15,748 nt of DNA from Trueperaceae bacterium. GTDB taxonomy: Bacteria > Deinococcota > Deinococci > Deinococcales > Trueperaceae. The stretch spans positions 1-15,748 of the forward strand of contig SLSQ01000181.1 in NCBI GenBank assembly GCA_007130355.1, in the 5' to 3' direction. How positions within the stretch are numbered: position 1 is the first letter of the stretch; every line of letters begins with the position of its first letter. Below, one piece after another: positions 1 to 6,452 of this stretch. A program made the position numbers and the translations under genes. The notes under the pieces were generated by a model. It did not search any database, was not told the origin of the DNA, and saw nothing but the letters and a program-made list of their open reading frames with translations.

Positions 1-266
1 CCACCGCCTCGAACATCCTGTTCACCGACTTCCAGCTGGCGACGGCGCAGCGGGCGGGTCTGCCGCCGCTGCCGCTGATCGGCGCGCAGGGGTTCGGCGC
101 CGCGGTCGGCAACATCGTCTGTCCCCACAACGTGATCGCCGCAGGCGCCACCGTGCGGCTCGCCGGTCGCGAGGGCGAGGTGCTGAAGCGCACGTTGGGC
201 GTGGCGCTCGGCTACGCCGCGGCGGGCGGGCTGGTCGCGCTGTTCTGGTTCGTGCCGGCCGGCTGA
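1..266 (+). CDS. lldP: L-lactate permease, C-terminal fragment (5' end outside window)
   Basis: The reading frame enters at base 3 and gives 87 residues before a TGA at 264-266. The protein contains TASNILFTDFQ, GAQGFGAAVGN, then IVCPHNVIAAGATV, then GREGEVLKRTLG, and ends in a hydrophobic helix (GYAAAGGLVALFWFVPAG). The block of N-x-x-x-HN-x-x-AA followed by GREG and RRTL-like residues is the conserved C-terminus of the LctP/LldP family, which imports L-lactate and glycolate by proton symport across the inner membrane. Only about a sixth of the usual 500-600 residues is present, so nothing can be said about the N-terminus, promoter or operon. The gene converges on the regulator gene with 7 bases between the stop codons, so the two transcripts probably end in the shared hairpin at 255-283. 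Confidence 0.9.
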   Translation, partial: TASNILFTDFQLATAQRAGLPPLPLIGAQGFGAAVGNIVCPHNVIAAGATVRLAGREGEVLKRTLGVALGYAAAGGLVALFWFVPAG

Positions 267-283
267 GCGGGGCTCAAGGCCGG
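255..283. terminator. Shared hairpin covering both convergent stop codons
   Basis: CCGGCC at 255-260 pairs with GGCCGG at 278-283. After a small internal loop, TGAGC at 264-268 pairs with GCTCA at 272-276 around a GGG loop. The permease stop (TGA, 264-266) therefore pairs base for base with the complement of the regulator stop (274-276). No T-run follows on either strand, so the terminator role is inferred from structure and position between convergent genes. Confidence 0.4.
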
Positions 284-3200
284 GGGGAGGACCGGGGCGG
301 TTCGGGGCCGACCGCCAACTCCGCGAGCTCGTTCGCGCTCAGCCCGGCTCCGTCCGCCGCGCAGGCGTCCAGGGCCCGTTCGTCCAGCGCCTGGACGTGG
401 CGCCCCTGTCCGTTCGCCTCTTGTCGCGGTGACGCTCCGGCCGCGAGGGCGATCGATTCTTCGGTCAACGTGCGGCGCGCCCGCGCGAGCCGGTCGCGCA
501 CCCACCGCGTGCGCGGCGGCAACGCTTCGGCCGCCCCCAGCACGGTCGCCGCTCGGTCGAACCGGCCTTCGGTTCGGAACGCGGCGGCGAGCGCGAGCGC
601 GGCCTGCGCGACCGTGTCGGCCGCGTCCTCGCCGCGGCTCAGGCGCAGCGCGCGACTCGCCTCCTCGCGTGCGGCGCGCGCGTCCCCGCGCGCGAGCGCC
701 GATTCGGCGCGGACGATGCGCACGTCCGCCTCGACCCGGGGGTCGGGCGCGTGGCGCAGCAGGTCGAGCGCTTCCTGAGCCCGTGCCTCGGCGCCGGCGA
801 CACGGTCCGCACGGAGCGCGGCGGCGGCGGCGGTCGCGAGCAAGGTCGGGACCATCGCGTCGAACCCGGTCGCCCGTGCCAGGCGCAGTCCCTCGTCCAG
901 CACCGCCTCCGCCTCCGGCGCCCGGCCCGCCACGATCAGGCAGGTGCCGAGATTCACGCGGTTGCGGACCTCGGAGCGCCGGTTGCCGTGTTCGCGGTTC
1001 CGCCGCAGCGCCTCGCGGTAGGCGCGTTCCGCGCCCGCCAGGTCGCCGGCCGCCTTACGCACGAGCCCGAGGTTGTTCGCCGCGATCGCTACCTGTCGCG
1101 TCAGCCCGCGTTCGAGGGCGCTCGCCCGGATCTCCTCGAAGCGGCGCTCGGCGCGCTTCAGGTCGCCGCGCCGCAAGGCCACGTTCGCGAGCGTGTTGCG
1201 GACGCTGGCGAGCGCACGGTGCACGGCCGGATCGTCCGGATCGTCGTGGGCCGCGGAGCGCAGGCGCGCCAGCGCGCGCTCGGCCCAGCGGTGCGCGGCG
1301 TCGTTCTCGCCGGATCGGAAGTGGAACCAGGCGCGCGCACTCTCCAGCCGGCCCAGGACCGCGCCTTCGAGCCCGTCGTCGTGTCGGGCGTGGGCCTGAA
1401 GCGCCTCGCCGGCCTCGGCGAAGGTGCGGATCGCGTCGTCCCACCGACCCCCGCGCTGGATGAAGAACAACTGCAGCGGACGGCACGTCGCCCACAACGC
1501 GCGCGCGTCGCCGTCCTTGGCGGCGGTCCGGACGGCGGCCCGGACGTTGGCGAGGTCCTCGGCGATCCGCGCCACCTGTCGTTCCTGGTCGGGCCCCCCG
1601 GCGAGGTCCTCCTCCGAGCGCGTCAGCAGGTCGAGGTACGCGCGAGCGTGCGCGCGGCGGGCCTCGGCCCGCTCCTCGGGCCGTGCGGCGGCTCGGTCCT
1701 CGACGAACGCGGCCGGGAGCGCGTGCATGTCGTAGCGGCCCCGGCCGTCGGTGCGCAGCAGCGACGCGTCGATCAGGCGCGCCAGGTCGTGCGGGCCGGC
1801 CCCGGCGACGGCGCGCGCCTGCTCCAGGCGGAAGCCGCCCTCGCACACCGACAGCCGCCGAGCCAGCGACCGGTCGCGGTCGCTCATGCGTCGCCAGGCG
1901 TGTTCGAACGCGGCGCGCACGCTGCGGTGCCGTTCCGGCACGTCGGGCGCGTCGGTGGCGAGGAGCTCGACGTCCCGGTCGAGCGCGTCGGCGATCTCGC
2001 TCGGCGGCAGGACGCGGACCCAGGCGGCCGCCAGCTCGAGCGCGAGCGGCAGCCCCTCGACCCGGCGGCAGATGCGCACGATCGCAGCCACGTCTTCGTC
2101 GGCCGGCTCGAACTCGGGGGCCGCGCGCTGCGCGCGCCGCAAGAACAGCGCCGGCGCGTCGGTCCGCAACGCCTCGGCGCCGGGCGTCTCCTCCAGGGGC
2201 GGGACGTCCAGCCCCAGAACCGGTACGACCCGTTCCATCGCCAGGCCGGTGCGGACGCGGCTGGCGATCAGCCAAGCGGCGTCGGGCCCCGCCTCGGCCA
2301 GGCGCGCGAACGCGGCCGCGCCGTCCGGGAGGAGGTCCTCCGCCTCGTCGAGAACGATCAGGACGCCGCGCCCACGTAGGAACTCGCCGAGCCGGTCCAG
2401 CGCCGCGTCCGCTTCGGCCGGAACGTCCAGACCGAACGCCGCTGCGATGTGCGGCGCCAGCGATTCGGGTCCCGACACGCCCGCCAACGGTACGAAGCGC
2501 ACCCCGTCCGGCCAGCGCTCGCGGGTGCGCGGGTCGGCCGCGATCTGGGCCGCCAGGCGGGTCTTGCCACCGCCGGGCGGGCCGGTCAGGGTGGTGACGG
2601 CCGGCCCGGGACGCGCAAGCAGGTCGGCGATCTGCGCCAGCTCCGGTTTCCGGCCCACGAACGCGGTCGCGAACGGCGGCAGGTCGGCCGGCGTGCCGGT
2701 CGCCGCGGACGGCGACCCGGCGTCGTCGGCGACGGTGCGGGCCGCCTCCTCGACCCGTTCGCGGGCCGTGTCCGGGTCCGGCGCGAACGGCAGGTCGAGT
2801 CCCTCCGCCTCGCGCCGCAGTTCGCGCGCGGTGGCGCGGCCGGCCGCGAGCGCCAGATCGTGCAGCAGGACCAGCGTGTCCGGCTCGGGCGCCGCGTGCG
2901 GGAGGGCCCGAGCGGCCTCGGCGCGCGCGCTCGCTCCGGTCGGGTCGCCGCACGCGACCGCCTTCAGCGCCAGGCGTACCTGGGCTCGTTGCGCACGGGT
3001 GGCGAGCCGGTCGCGCCGGGCCCAGATCCACTCCTCCAGCTCGGTGCCGATCCGGGCCGGCGTCACCCCGTCGAGGAACGGCCCTGCGTAGAGGGCGAGC
3101 GCCGCGTCCTCGTCGCCACGGTCGAGCGCCCGTTCGAACGCGACCGCGTCGCAGCCGAGGTCGCTCCGGACGGTGCGGTGGTCGCCGTCGACCGAGCCGG

Positions 3201-3396
3201 GCGCCCCCTGGCGCAGACGGACCAGCGCGACCGCGAGGCTGCGGAGCGGGTCCGCGCCGTCCGGCCAGAACAGTTCGGCCAGGTACCGGCGGGGCCGCGG
3301 TCCCTCGAGGGCCAGGTAGGTCGCGAGCAGGAGCGGCTTCGGTCGCGCGAACGCCGCGCCCTCGAGCCGCAACCCGCCCAATGTGCGTAGGCGCAT
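274..3396 (-). CDS. SARP/AfsR-like transcriptional regulator: winged helix, BTAD, P-loop ATPase, TPR
   Basis: The protein has 1040 residues. Residues 1-60 (MRLRTLGGLRLEG..., AELFWPDGADPLRSLAVALVRLR) look like the OmpR-type winged helix of SARP regulators. The region to about 190 resembles the helical BTAD domain. From about 239 (ATAFVGRKPELAQIADLL) an NB-ARC/AAA-like ATPase begins, with Walker A GPPGGGKT at 272-279 and Walker B LIVLDEAE near 346-353. The C-terminal half is rich in TPR-like helices (ANNLGLVRKAAGDLAGAERAYREAL; RNRVNLGTCLIVAGRAPEAEAVLDEGL). Such proteins are signal-integrating DNA-binding activators in the cytoplasm. I chose ATG 3396 because the homologous N-terminus begins there and GGTGAGG precedes it. 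A frame extending to 3582 would overlap the divergent methyltransferase and has no domain character. A TACGGT box at 3411-3406 could also give a nearly leaderless mRNA. The target genes and the signal are unknown. Confidence 0.85.
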   Translation of the reverse strand: MRLRTLGGLRLEGAAFARPKPLLLATYLALEGPRPRRYLAELFWPDGADPLRSLAVALVRLRQGAPGSVDGDHRTVRSDLGCDAVAFERALDRGDEDAALALYAGPFLDGVTPARIGTELEEWIWARRDRLATRAQRAQVRLALKAVACGDPTGASARAEAARALPHAAPEPDTLVLLHDLALAAGRATARELRREAEGLDLPFAPDPDTARERVEEAARTVADDAGSPSAATGTPADLPPFATAFVGRKPELAQIADLLARPGPAVTTLTGPPGGGKTRLAAQIAADPRTRERWPDGVRFVPLAGVSGPESLAPHIAAAFGLDVPAEADAALDRLGEFLRGRGVLIVLDEAEDLLPDGAAAFARLAEAGPDAAWLIASRVRTGLAMERVVPVLGLDVPPLEETPGAEALRTDAPALFLRRAQRAAPEFEPADEDVAAIVRICRRVEGLPLALELAAAWVRVLPPSEIADALDRDVELLATDAPDVPERHRSVRAAFEHAWRRMSDRDRSLARRLSVCEGGFRLEQARAVAGAGPHDLARLIDASLLRTDGRGRYDMHALPAAFVEDRAAARPEERAEARRAHARAYLDLLTRSEEDLAGGPDQERQVARIAEDLANVRAAVRTAAKDGDARALWATCRPLQLFFIQRGGRWDDAIRTFAEAGEALQAHARHDDGLEGAVLGRLESARAWFHFRSGENDAAHRWAERALARLRSAAHDDPDDPAVHRALASVRNTLANVALRRGDLKRAERRFEEIRASALERGLTRQVAIAANNLGLVRKAAGDLAGAERAYREALRRNREHGNRRSEVRNRVNLGTCLIVAGRAPEAEAVLDEGLRLARATGFDAMVPTLLATAAAAALRADRVAGAEARAQEALDLLRHAPDPRVEADVRIVRAESALARGDARAAREEASRALRLSRGEDAADTVAQAALALAAAFRTEGRFDRAATVLGAAEALPPRTRWVRDRLARARRTLTEESIALAAGASPRQEANGQGRHVQALDERALDACAADGAGLSANELAELAVGPEPPRSSPRP

Positions 3397-3450
3397 GACG
3401 CCCTCACCGTAGCGCCCCGGGCGGCCTCGCGCCAGCGTTCGCCGGGCGGT

Positions 3451-3469
3451 CGGTAACGGCGCGGTAACG
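3451..3469. promoter_or_regulatory. Direct heptamer pair, candidate SARP-type operator
   Basis: CGGTAACG occurs at 3451-3458 and again at 3462-3469. Read as heptamers, CGGTAAC, a 4-bp spacer and CGGTAAC give an 11-bp period, one helical turn. Characterised SARP proteins bind direct heptamers with this period. The site lies between the SARP-like regulator (starts 3396, minus) and the methyltransferase (starts 3542, plus). I see no convincing -10 box at the usual short distance downstream on the plus strand. An overlapping inverted repeat, CGGCG/CGCCG (3457-3472), is an alternative reading. Confidence 0.4.
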
Positions 3470-3541
3470 CCGGGCGGCGCACCGTGGACGGCGAACGTCA
3501 TCAGGGACGCGGCGAACGGCCGCGCCCGGAAGGAGGGAACC

Positions 3542-4318
3542 ATGACGATGCGACCGATCGACGTCGAAGAGCTCCGAGGCAAGGTACAGGGCGTCTACCG
3601 CCAGGTGGCGGAACGTCCGGACGGCGAGTTCCACTTCGAGATGGGGCGGCCGCTCATGGAGCGGCTCGGGTACGACCCGGCCACGTTGGACGCGGTTCCA
3701 GCCGAGGCGTTGGAGTCGTTCGCCGGGGTCGGCCACCACTTCGACCTGGCCGCGCTGCGTCCCGGCGAACGGGTGCTCGACGCCGGCAGCGGTTCCGGCG
3801 CCGACGCGTTCGTCGCCGCCCGCGCCGTCGGGCCCGACGGTTCCGTGGTCGGGATCGACATGACCGAGGAGCAGCTCGCCAAGTCCCGGCGCCTGGCGGA
3901 GCGGGACGGCTTCGCGAACGTCGGCTTCCGTCAGGGCTACCTCGAGACGATGCCGGTCGAGGACGCCGCCTTCGACGTGGTGATCAGCAACGGCGTGATC
4001 AACCTGACGGCCGACAAGGCCGCCACCTTCCGCGAACTCGCGCGCGTCCTGAAGCCCGGCGGTCGCCTGGCGCTCTCGGACATCGTCAGCGAGAAGCCGC
4101 TCACCGAGAAGATCAAGTGCGACACCTCGCTCTGGGCCGCCTGCATCGGCGGTGCCGCCCAGGTCGACGACTACCGGGGCGACCTCGCCGCCGCCGGCCT
4201 GCGCATCCGCGCCGAGCGCGACAACCCGGAGTACGCGTTCATCTCGACGTCGGCCCAGGGTGCGAGCCGCGACTTCGGCGTGAAGAGCGTGTCGTTGGTG
4301 GCGGTGAAGGAGGGGTAG
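3542..4318 (+). CDS. ArsM-like class I SAM-dependent methyltransferase
   Basis: The protein has 258 residues. The SAM-binding motif I VLDAGSGSGADAF is at about 78-90, with an acidic motif II (GIDMTEEQLAKSRRLA) at about 104-120. FDVVISNGVINLTADK (144-159) and LKPGGRLALSDIVSEK (170-185) complete the fold. The pattern 'GYDPATLDAVP ... VISNGVINL ... CIGGA' is that of ArsM-related methyltransferases. However, the protein has only Cys193 and Cys201: the CGNP-type cysteine is replaced by SFAGVGHHF, and the C-terminal arsenic-binding cysteine position reads GVKSVSLVAVK. Canonical arsenite methylation is therefore doubtful; the substrate is unknown. AAGGAGGG at 3530-3537 sits 5 bases before ATG 3542 and supports this start; the second ATG at 3548 is possible. 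The gene stands alone, divergent from the regulator and convergent with the importer operon. Confidence 0.85.
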   Translation: MTMRPIDVEELRGKVQGVYRQVAERPDGEFHFEMGRPLMERLGYDPATLDAVPAEALESFAGVGHHFDLAALRPGERVLDAGSGSGADAFVAARAVGPDGSVVGIDMTEEQLAKSRRLAERDGFANVGFRQGYLETMPVEDAAFDVVISNGVINLTADKAATFRELARVLKPGGRLALSDIVSEKPLTEKIKCDTSLWAACIGGAAQVDDYRGDLAAAGLRIRAERDNPEYAFISTSAQGASRDFGVKSVSLVAVKEG

Positions 4319-4373
4319 TCGGCCCCGCCCCCACGAAGCGCTCCGCGTCGGCGAGGAACGGCGCGGGAACGGT

Positions 4374-4402
4374 CGGGCGCGACCTACGCGGGGTCGCGCC
4401 CG
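4374..4402. terminator. Perfect 11-bp hairpin between convergent genes
   Basis: CGGGCGCGACC (4374-4384) and GGTCGCGCCCG (4392-4402) form a perfect 11-bp stem with a 7-base loop. It lies in the 100-bp gap between the methyltransferase (ends 4318, plus) and the DppC-type permease (ends 4419, minus), where both transcripts should stop. There is no T-run on either side, so it would be a U-tract-independent or Rho-assisted terminator, or an mRNA 3' end stabiliser. Confidence 0.5.
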
Positions 4403-4418
4403 TGGACCGGACGTGCGT

Positions 4419-5309
4419 TCACGTTCGAAGCCGGACGTCCAACGAGTCGCGAAGCCCGTCGCCCAGGAGGTTCACGGCGAGCACGGTCACCATGATCGCG
4501 ATGCCGGGGAAGGTGGTGATCCACCAGGCGAGGCGCATGTAGTTGCGGCCTTCGCTCAGCATCGCGCCCCACTCCGCCGTCGGCGGTTGGGCGCCGAGCC
4601 CGAGGAAGCTGAGCGCGGCGGCGCTGAGGATCGCGCCCGCGGTGCCCAGCGTGGCCAGGACGATCACGGGGGCCAGGATGTTCGGCAGGATGTGGCGCAT
4701 CATGATGCCGCGGACGTAGGCGCCGATCGCGCGGGCCGATTCGACGTAGACGTTCTCCTTGGCGGCGAGCACCGAACCTCGGACGACGCGGGCGTAGTTC
4801 GGCGAGGCGGCGACGCCTACGGCGACCATCACGTTGAACAGGCTCGGGCCGAGGATCGACACGATGACGAGGGCCAGCAGGATGCCCGGGAAGGCCAGCA
4901 TCAGATCGATGACGCGGGAGATGGTCATGTCGATCCAGCCTCCGTAGTAGCCCGCGACGAGACCCAGCGGCATGCCGATGAGCGCCGCGATGCCGACGGC
5001 GACCAGGCCGACCCGGAGCGAGACGCGGGTTCCGTAGATCAGCCGGCTCAGGATGTCGCGTCCGAACTGGTCGGTTCCTAGGCGGTGCTCCGCACTGGGC
5101 GCCTGAAGCGATCGGAGCGGATCCTGCCGATTGGGCGGATGGGGCGCGAGGACGGGCGCGAAGATCGCGGTCAAGACCAGAGCGACGATGACGGCGAGTC
5201 CGATGACGGCGCCCGGGTTCTTGAACAGGCGTTTCACCGACTTGCGCCAGAGGCCTTCCGAACGCTGCGGCTTCGTGGTGTCGGGAACGGTCGTAGGTTG
5301 CGACATCAT
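4419..5309 (-). CDS. Peptide/nickel-type ABC importer permease, DppC/OppC family
   Basis: The protein has 296 residues. An OppC N-terminal region (LWRKSVKRLFKNPGAVIGLAVIVALVL...) with a first membrane helix is followed by the family signature HRLGTDQFGRDILSRLIYGTRVSL (about 71-94). Five further hydrophobic helices follow. The EAA coupling loop reads SARAIGAYVRGIMMRHILPNILAPVIV, and AALSFLGLGAQPPTAEWG is a hallmark of DppC/OppC. Together with the DppB partner it forms the inner-membrane channel for peptides or a similar solute. The gene is the last of a minus-strand operon, 13 bases after the DppB-type gene. Two ATGs are in tandem: GGAG lies only 2 bases from ATG 5309 but 5 bases from ATG 5306, so translation may start at 5306 (two forms differing by one Met). 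The actual solute cannot be read from the permease. Confidence 0.93.
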   Translation of the reverse strand: MMSQPTTVPDTTKPQRSEGLWRKSVKRLFKNPGAVIGLAVIVALVLTAIFAPVLAPHPPNRQDPLRSLQAPSAEHRLGTDQFGRDILSRLIYGTRVSLRVGLVAVGIAALIGMPLGLVAGYYGGWIDMTISRVIDLMLAFPGILLALVIVSILGPSLFNVMVAVGVAASPNYARVVRGSVLAAKENVYVESARAIGAYVRGIMMRHILPNILAPVIVLATLGTAGAILSAAALSFLGLGAQPPTAEWGAMLSEGRNYMRLAWWITTFPGIAIMVTVLAVNLLGDGLRDSLDVRLRT

Positions 5310-5322
5310 GTCTCCATCGGCA

Positions 5323-6246
5323 TCAGGAGTATCGGATCCGAGGATCGGCCAGGCTGTACGAAAGGTCGATCATGAGGTTCACGAGGAGATAGAAGCATGC
5401 GCTCAGGAGCACCACGCCCTGGATGACGATGAAGTCCTTCTTCAGGATCGCGTCGACCAGGAGGCGACCGATGCCGGGTCGCGAGAACACCACCTCGATG
5501 ACGACGGTACCGCTCAGGAGGCGACCGAACTCGAGGCCGATCACCGTGAGCACGGGAATCATGGCGTTCTTCAGTACGTGCTGGAGAACGACGGTGCGGG
5601 GCCCGAGCCCTTTCGCCCGTGCCGTGCGGATGTAGTCCTGCCCGAGCACTTCGAGCATGCTGGACCGCACCATGCGCGCGATGATGGCCGACCCGGCGAA
5701 CCCGAGGGTGGCCGCAGGCAGGATCAGCCGCTCGATCCCGCCGGAGCCGGTGGCCGGGAACCAGCCGAGCTGGAGCGAGAACGTGAAGATGAGCATCAGG
5801 CCGAGCCAGAACGACGGCATCGACACGCCGATGAGCGCGAAGACCATCGTGGCGTTGTCGATCCAGCTGTTGTGGTTGACCGCGGCCAGGACGCCGAGGG
5901 ACACGCCGAGCACGATCGCGACGCCGAGGCCTGCGAAGGTGAGGATCAGGGTGGAGGGGAGGACGCGTCCGATCATGTCGGCGACCGAACGTCGAGCGAG
6001 GAACGAGGTGCCGAGGTCCCCCTGCAGGAGCCCGGAGACGTACGCGAGGTACTGCTCGTGCAGGGGCCGATTCAGACCCAGCTGCTCGCGCATGTTCTCG
6101 ATCACCTCTTGGCTCACCGCAGCCTCCCCGAGCATCTGCTCGGCGGGATCGCCGGGTACGAGGTGCACGAGGCTGAAGACGAGGATGGTGAGGCCCAGTA
6201 GGACGGGAAAGGCCGACGCGAACCGTTGCAGAAGATAGACGGACAC
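5323..6246 (-). CDS. Peptide/nickel-type ABC importer permease, DppB/OppB family
   Basis: The protein has 307 residues. The N-terminus MSVYLLQRFASAFPVLLGLTILVFSLVHLVPGDPAEQMLG is typical of DppB, with the conserved HLVPGDP. It continues with REQLGLNRPLHEQYLAYVSGLLQGDLGTSF. Six hydrophobic helices are visible, and the EAA loop reads YIRTARAKGLGPRTVVLQHVLKNAMIPVLTV. The conserved FSRPGIGRLLVDAILKKDF block and the terminal DLSYSLADPRIRYS complete the family pattern at normal length. The start is GTG at 6246, supported by AAGGAG 8 bases upstream. The gene follows the binding-protein gene after 206 bases that contain two hairpins, and precedes the DppC-type gene by 13 bases. It acts as half of the membrane channel. 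No ATPase gene is in this operon, so the ATPases must be encoded elsewhere or shared. Confidence 0.93.
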   Translation of the reverse strand: MSVYLLQRFASAFPVLLGLTILVFSLVHLVPGDPAEQMLGEAAVSQEVIENMREQLGLNRPLHEQYLAYVSGLLQGDLGTSFLARRSVADMIGRVLPSTLILTFAGLGVAIVLGVSLGVLAAVNHNSWIDNATMVFALIGVSMPSFWLGLMLIFTFSLQLGWFPATGSGGIERLILPAATLGFAGSAIIARMVRSSMLEVLGQDYIRTARAKGLGPRTVVLQHVLKNAMIPVLTVIGLEFGRLLSGTVVIEVVFSRPGIGRLLVDAILKKDFIVIQGVVLLSACFYLLVNLMIDLSYSLADPRIRYS

Positions 6247-6348
6247 CGAGCGGACTCCTTACCTCGTACTCGAGCGCGTCCCGAAGCCGATCCTGCCGAC
6301 GGGATCCGGGACGCACGTCGAGCGTAGGGGTGCTCGTCGGAACGCAGA

Positions 6349-6376
6349 GAGCGTCGTACCGAGGGGGACGACGCTC
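6349..6376. repeat. Second intercistronic hairpin (9-bp stem)
   Basis: GAGCGTCGT at 6349-6357 and ACGACGCTC at 6368-6376 are perfect inverted repeats around a 10-base loop. The core ACGACGCT is shared with the larger hairpin 20 bases away, so the two look like related units. The pair lies in the untranslated stretch between the binding-protein gene and the DppB-type gene of the same operon. Confidence 0.6.
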
Positions 6377-6386
6377 CTTCCGCGAG

Positions 6387-6440
6387 CCGGTGTCGGCACG
6401 ACGCTTCCGAGGGTGATCGGAAGCGTCGTGCGCGAACCGG
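6387..6440. repeat. Long intercistronic hairpin between binding protein and permease genes
   Basis: GCACGACGCTTCCGA (6396-6410) and TCGGAAGCGTCGTGC (6417-6431) form a perfect 15-bp stem with a 6-base loop. Outside it, after a symmetric 4x4 internal loop, CCGGT (6387-6391) pairs with ACCGG (6436-6440). The structure starts 13 bases after the binding-protein stop codon. No T-run follows on the minus strand, so partial termination or protection of the upstream mRNA end from 3' exonucleases are both reasonable. Either would give more binding protein than permease, as these systems usually need. Confidence 0.7.
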
Positions 6441-6452
6441 TGAGGGCGCGCC

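Noticed and set aside
751..2379. A 542-codon open frame on the plus strand opposite the regulator gene
   Set aside because: It is antisense to a clear BTAD/ATPase/TPR protein, has Arg/Gly/Val/Gln-rich shadow composition and no motifs. Long open antisense frames are expected at this GC content.
3397..3582. A longer start for the regulator at 3582
   Set aside because: The extra 62 residues have no domain character, would overlap the methyltransferase start, and would remove the divergent promoter region.
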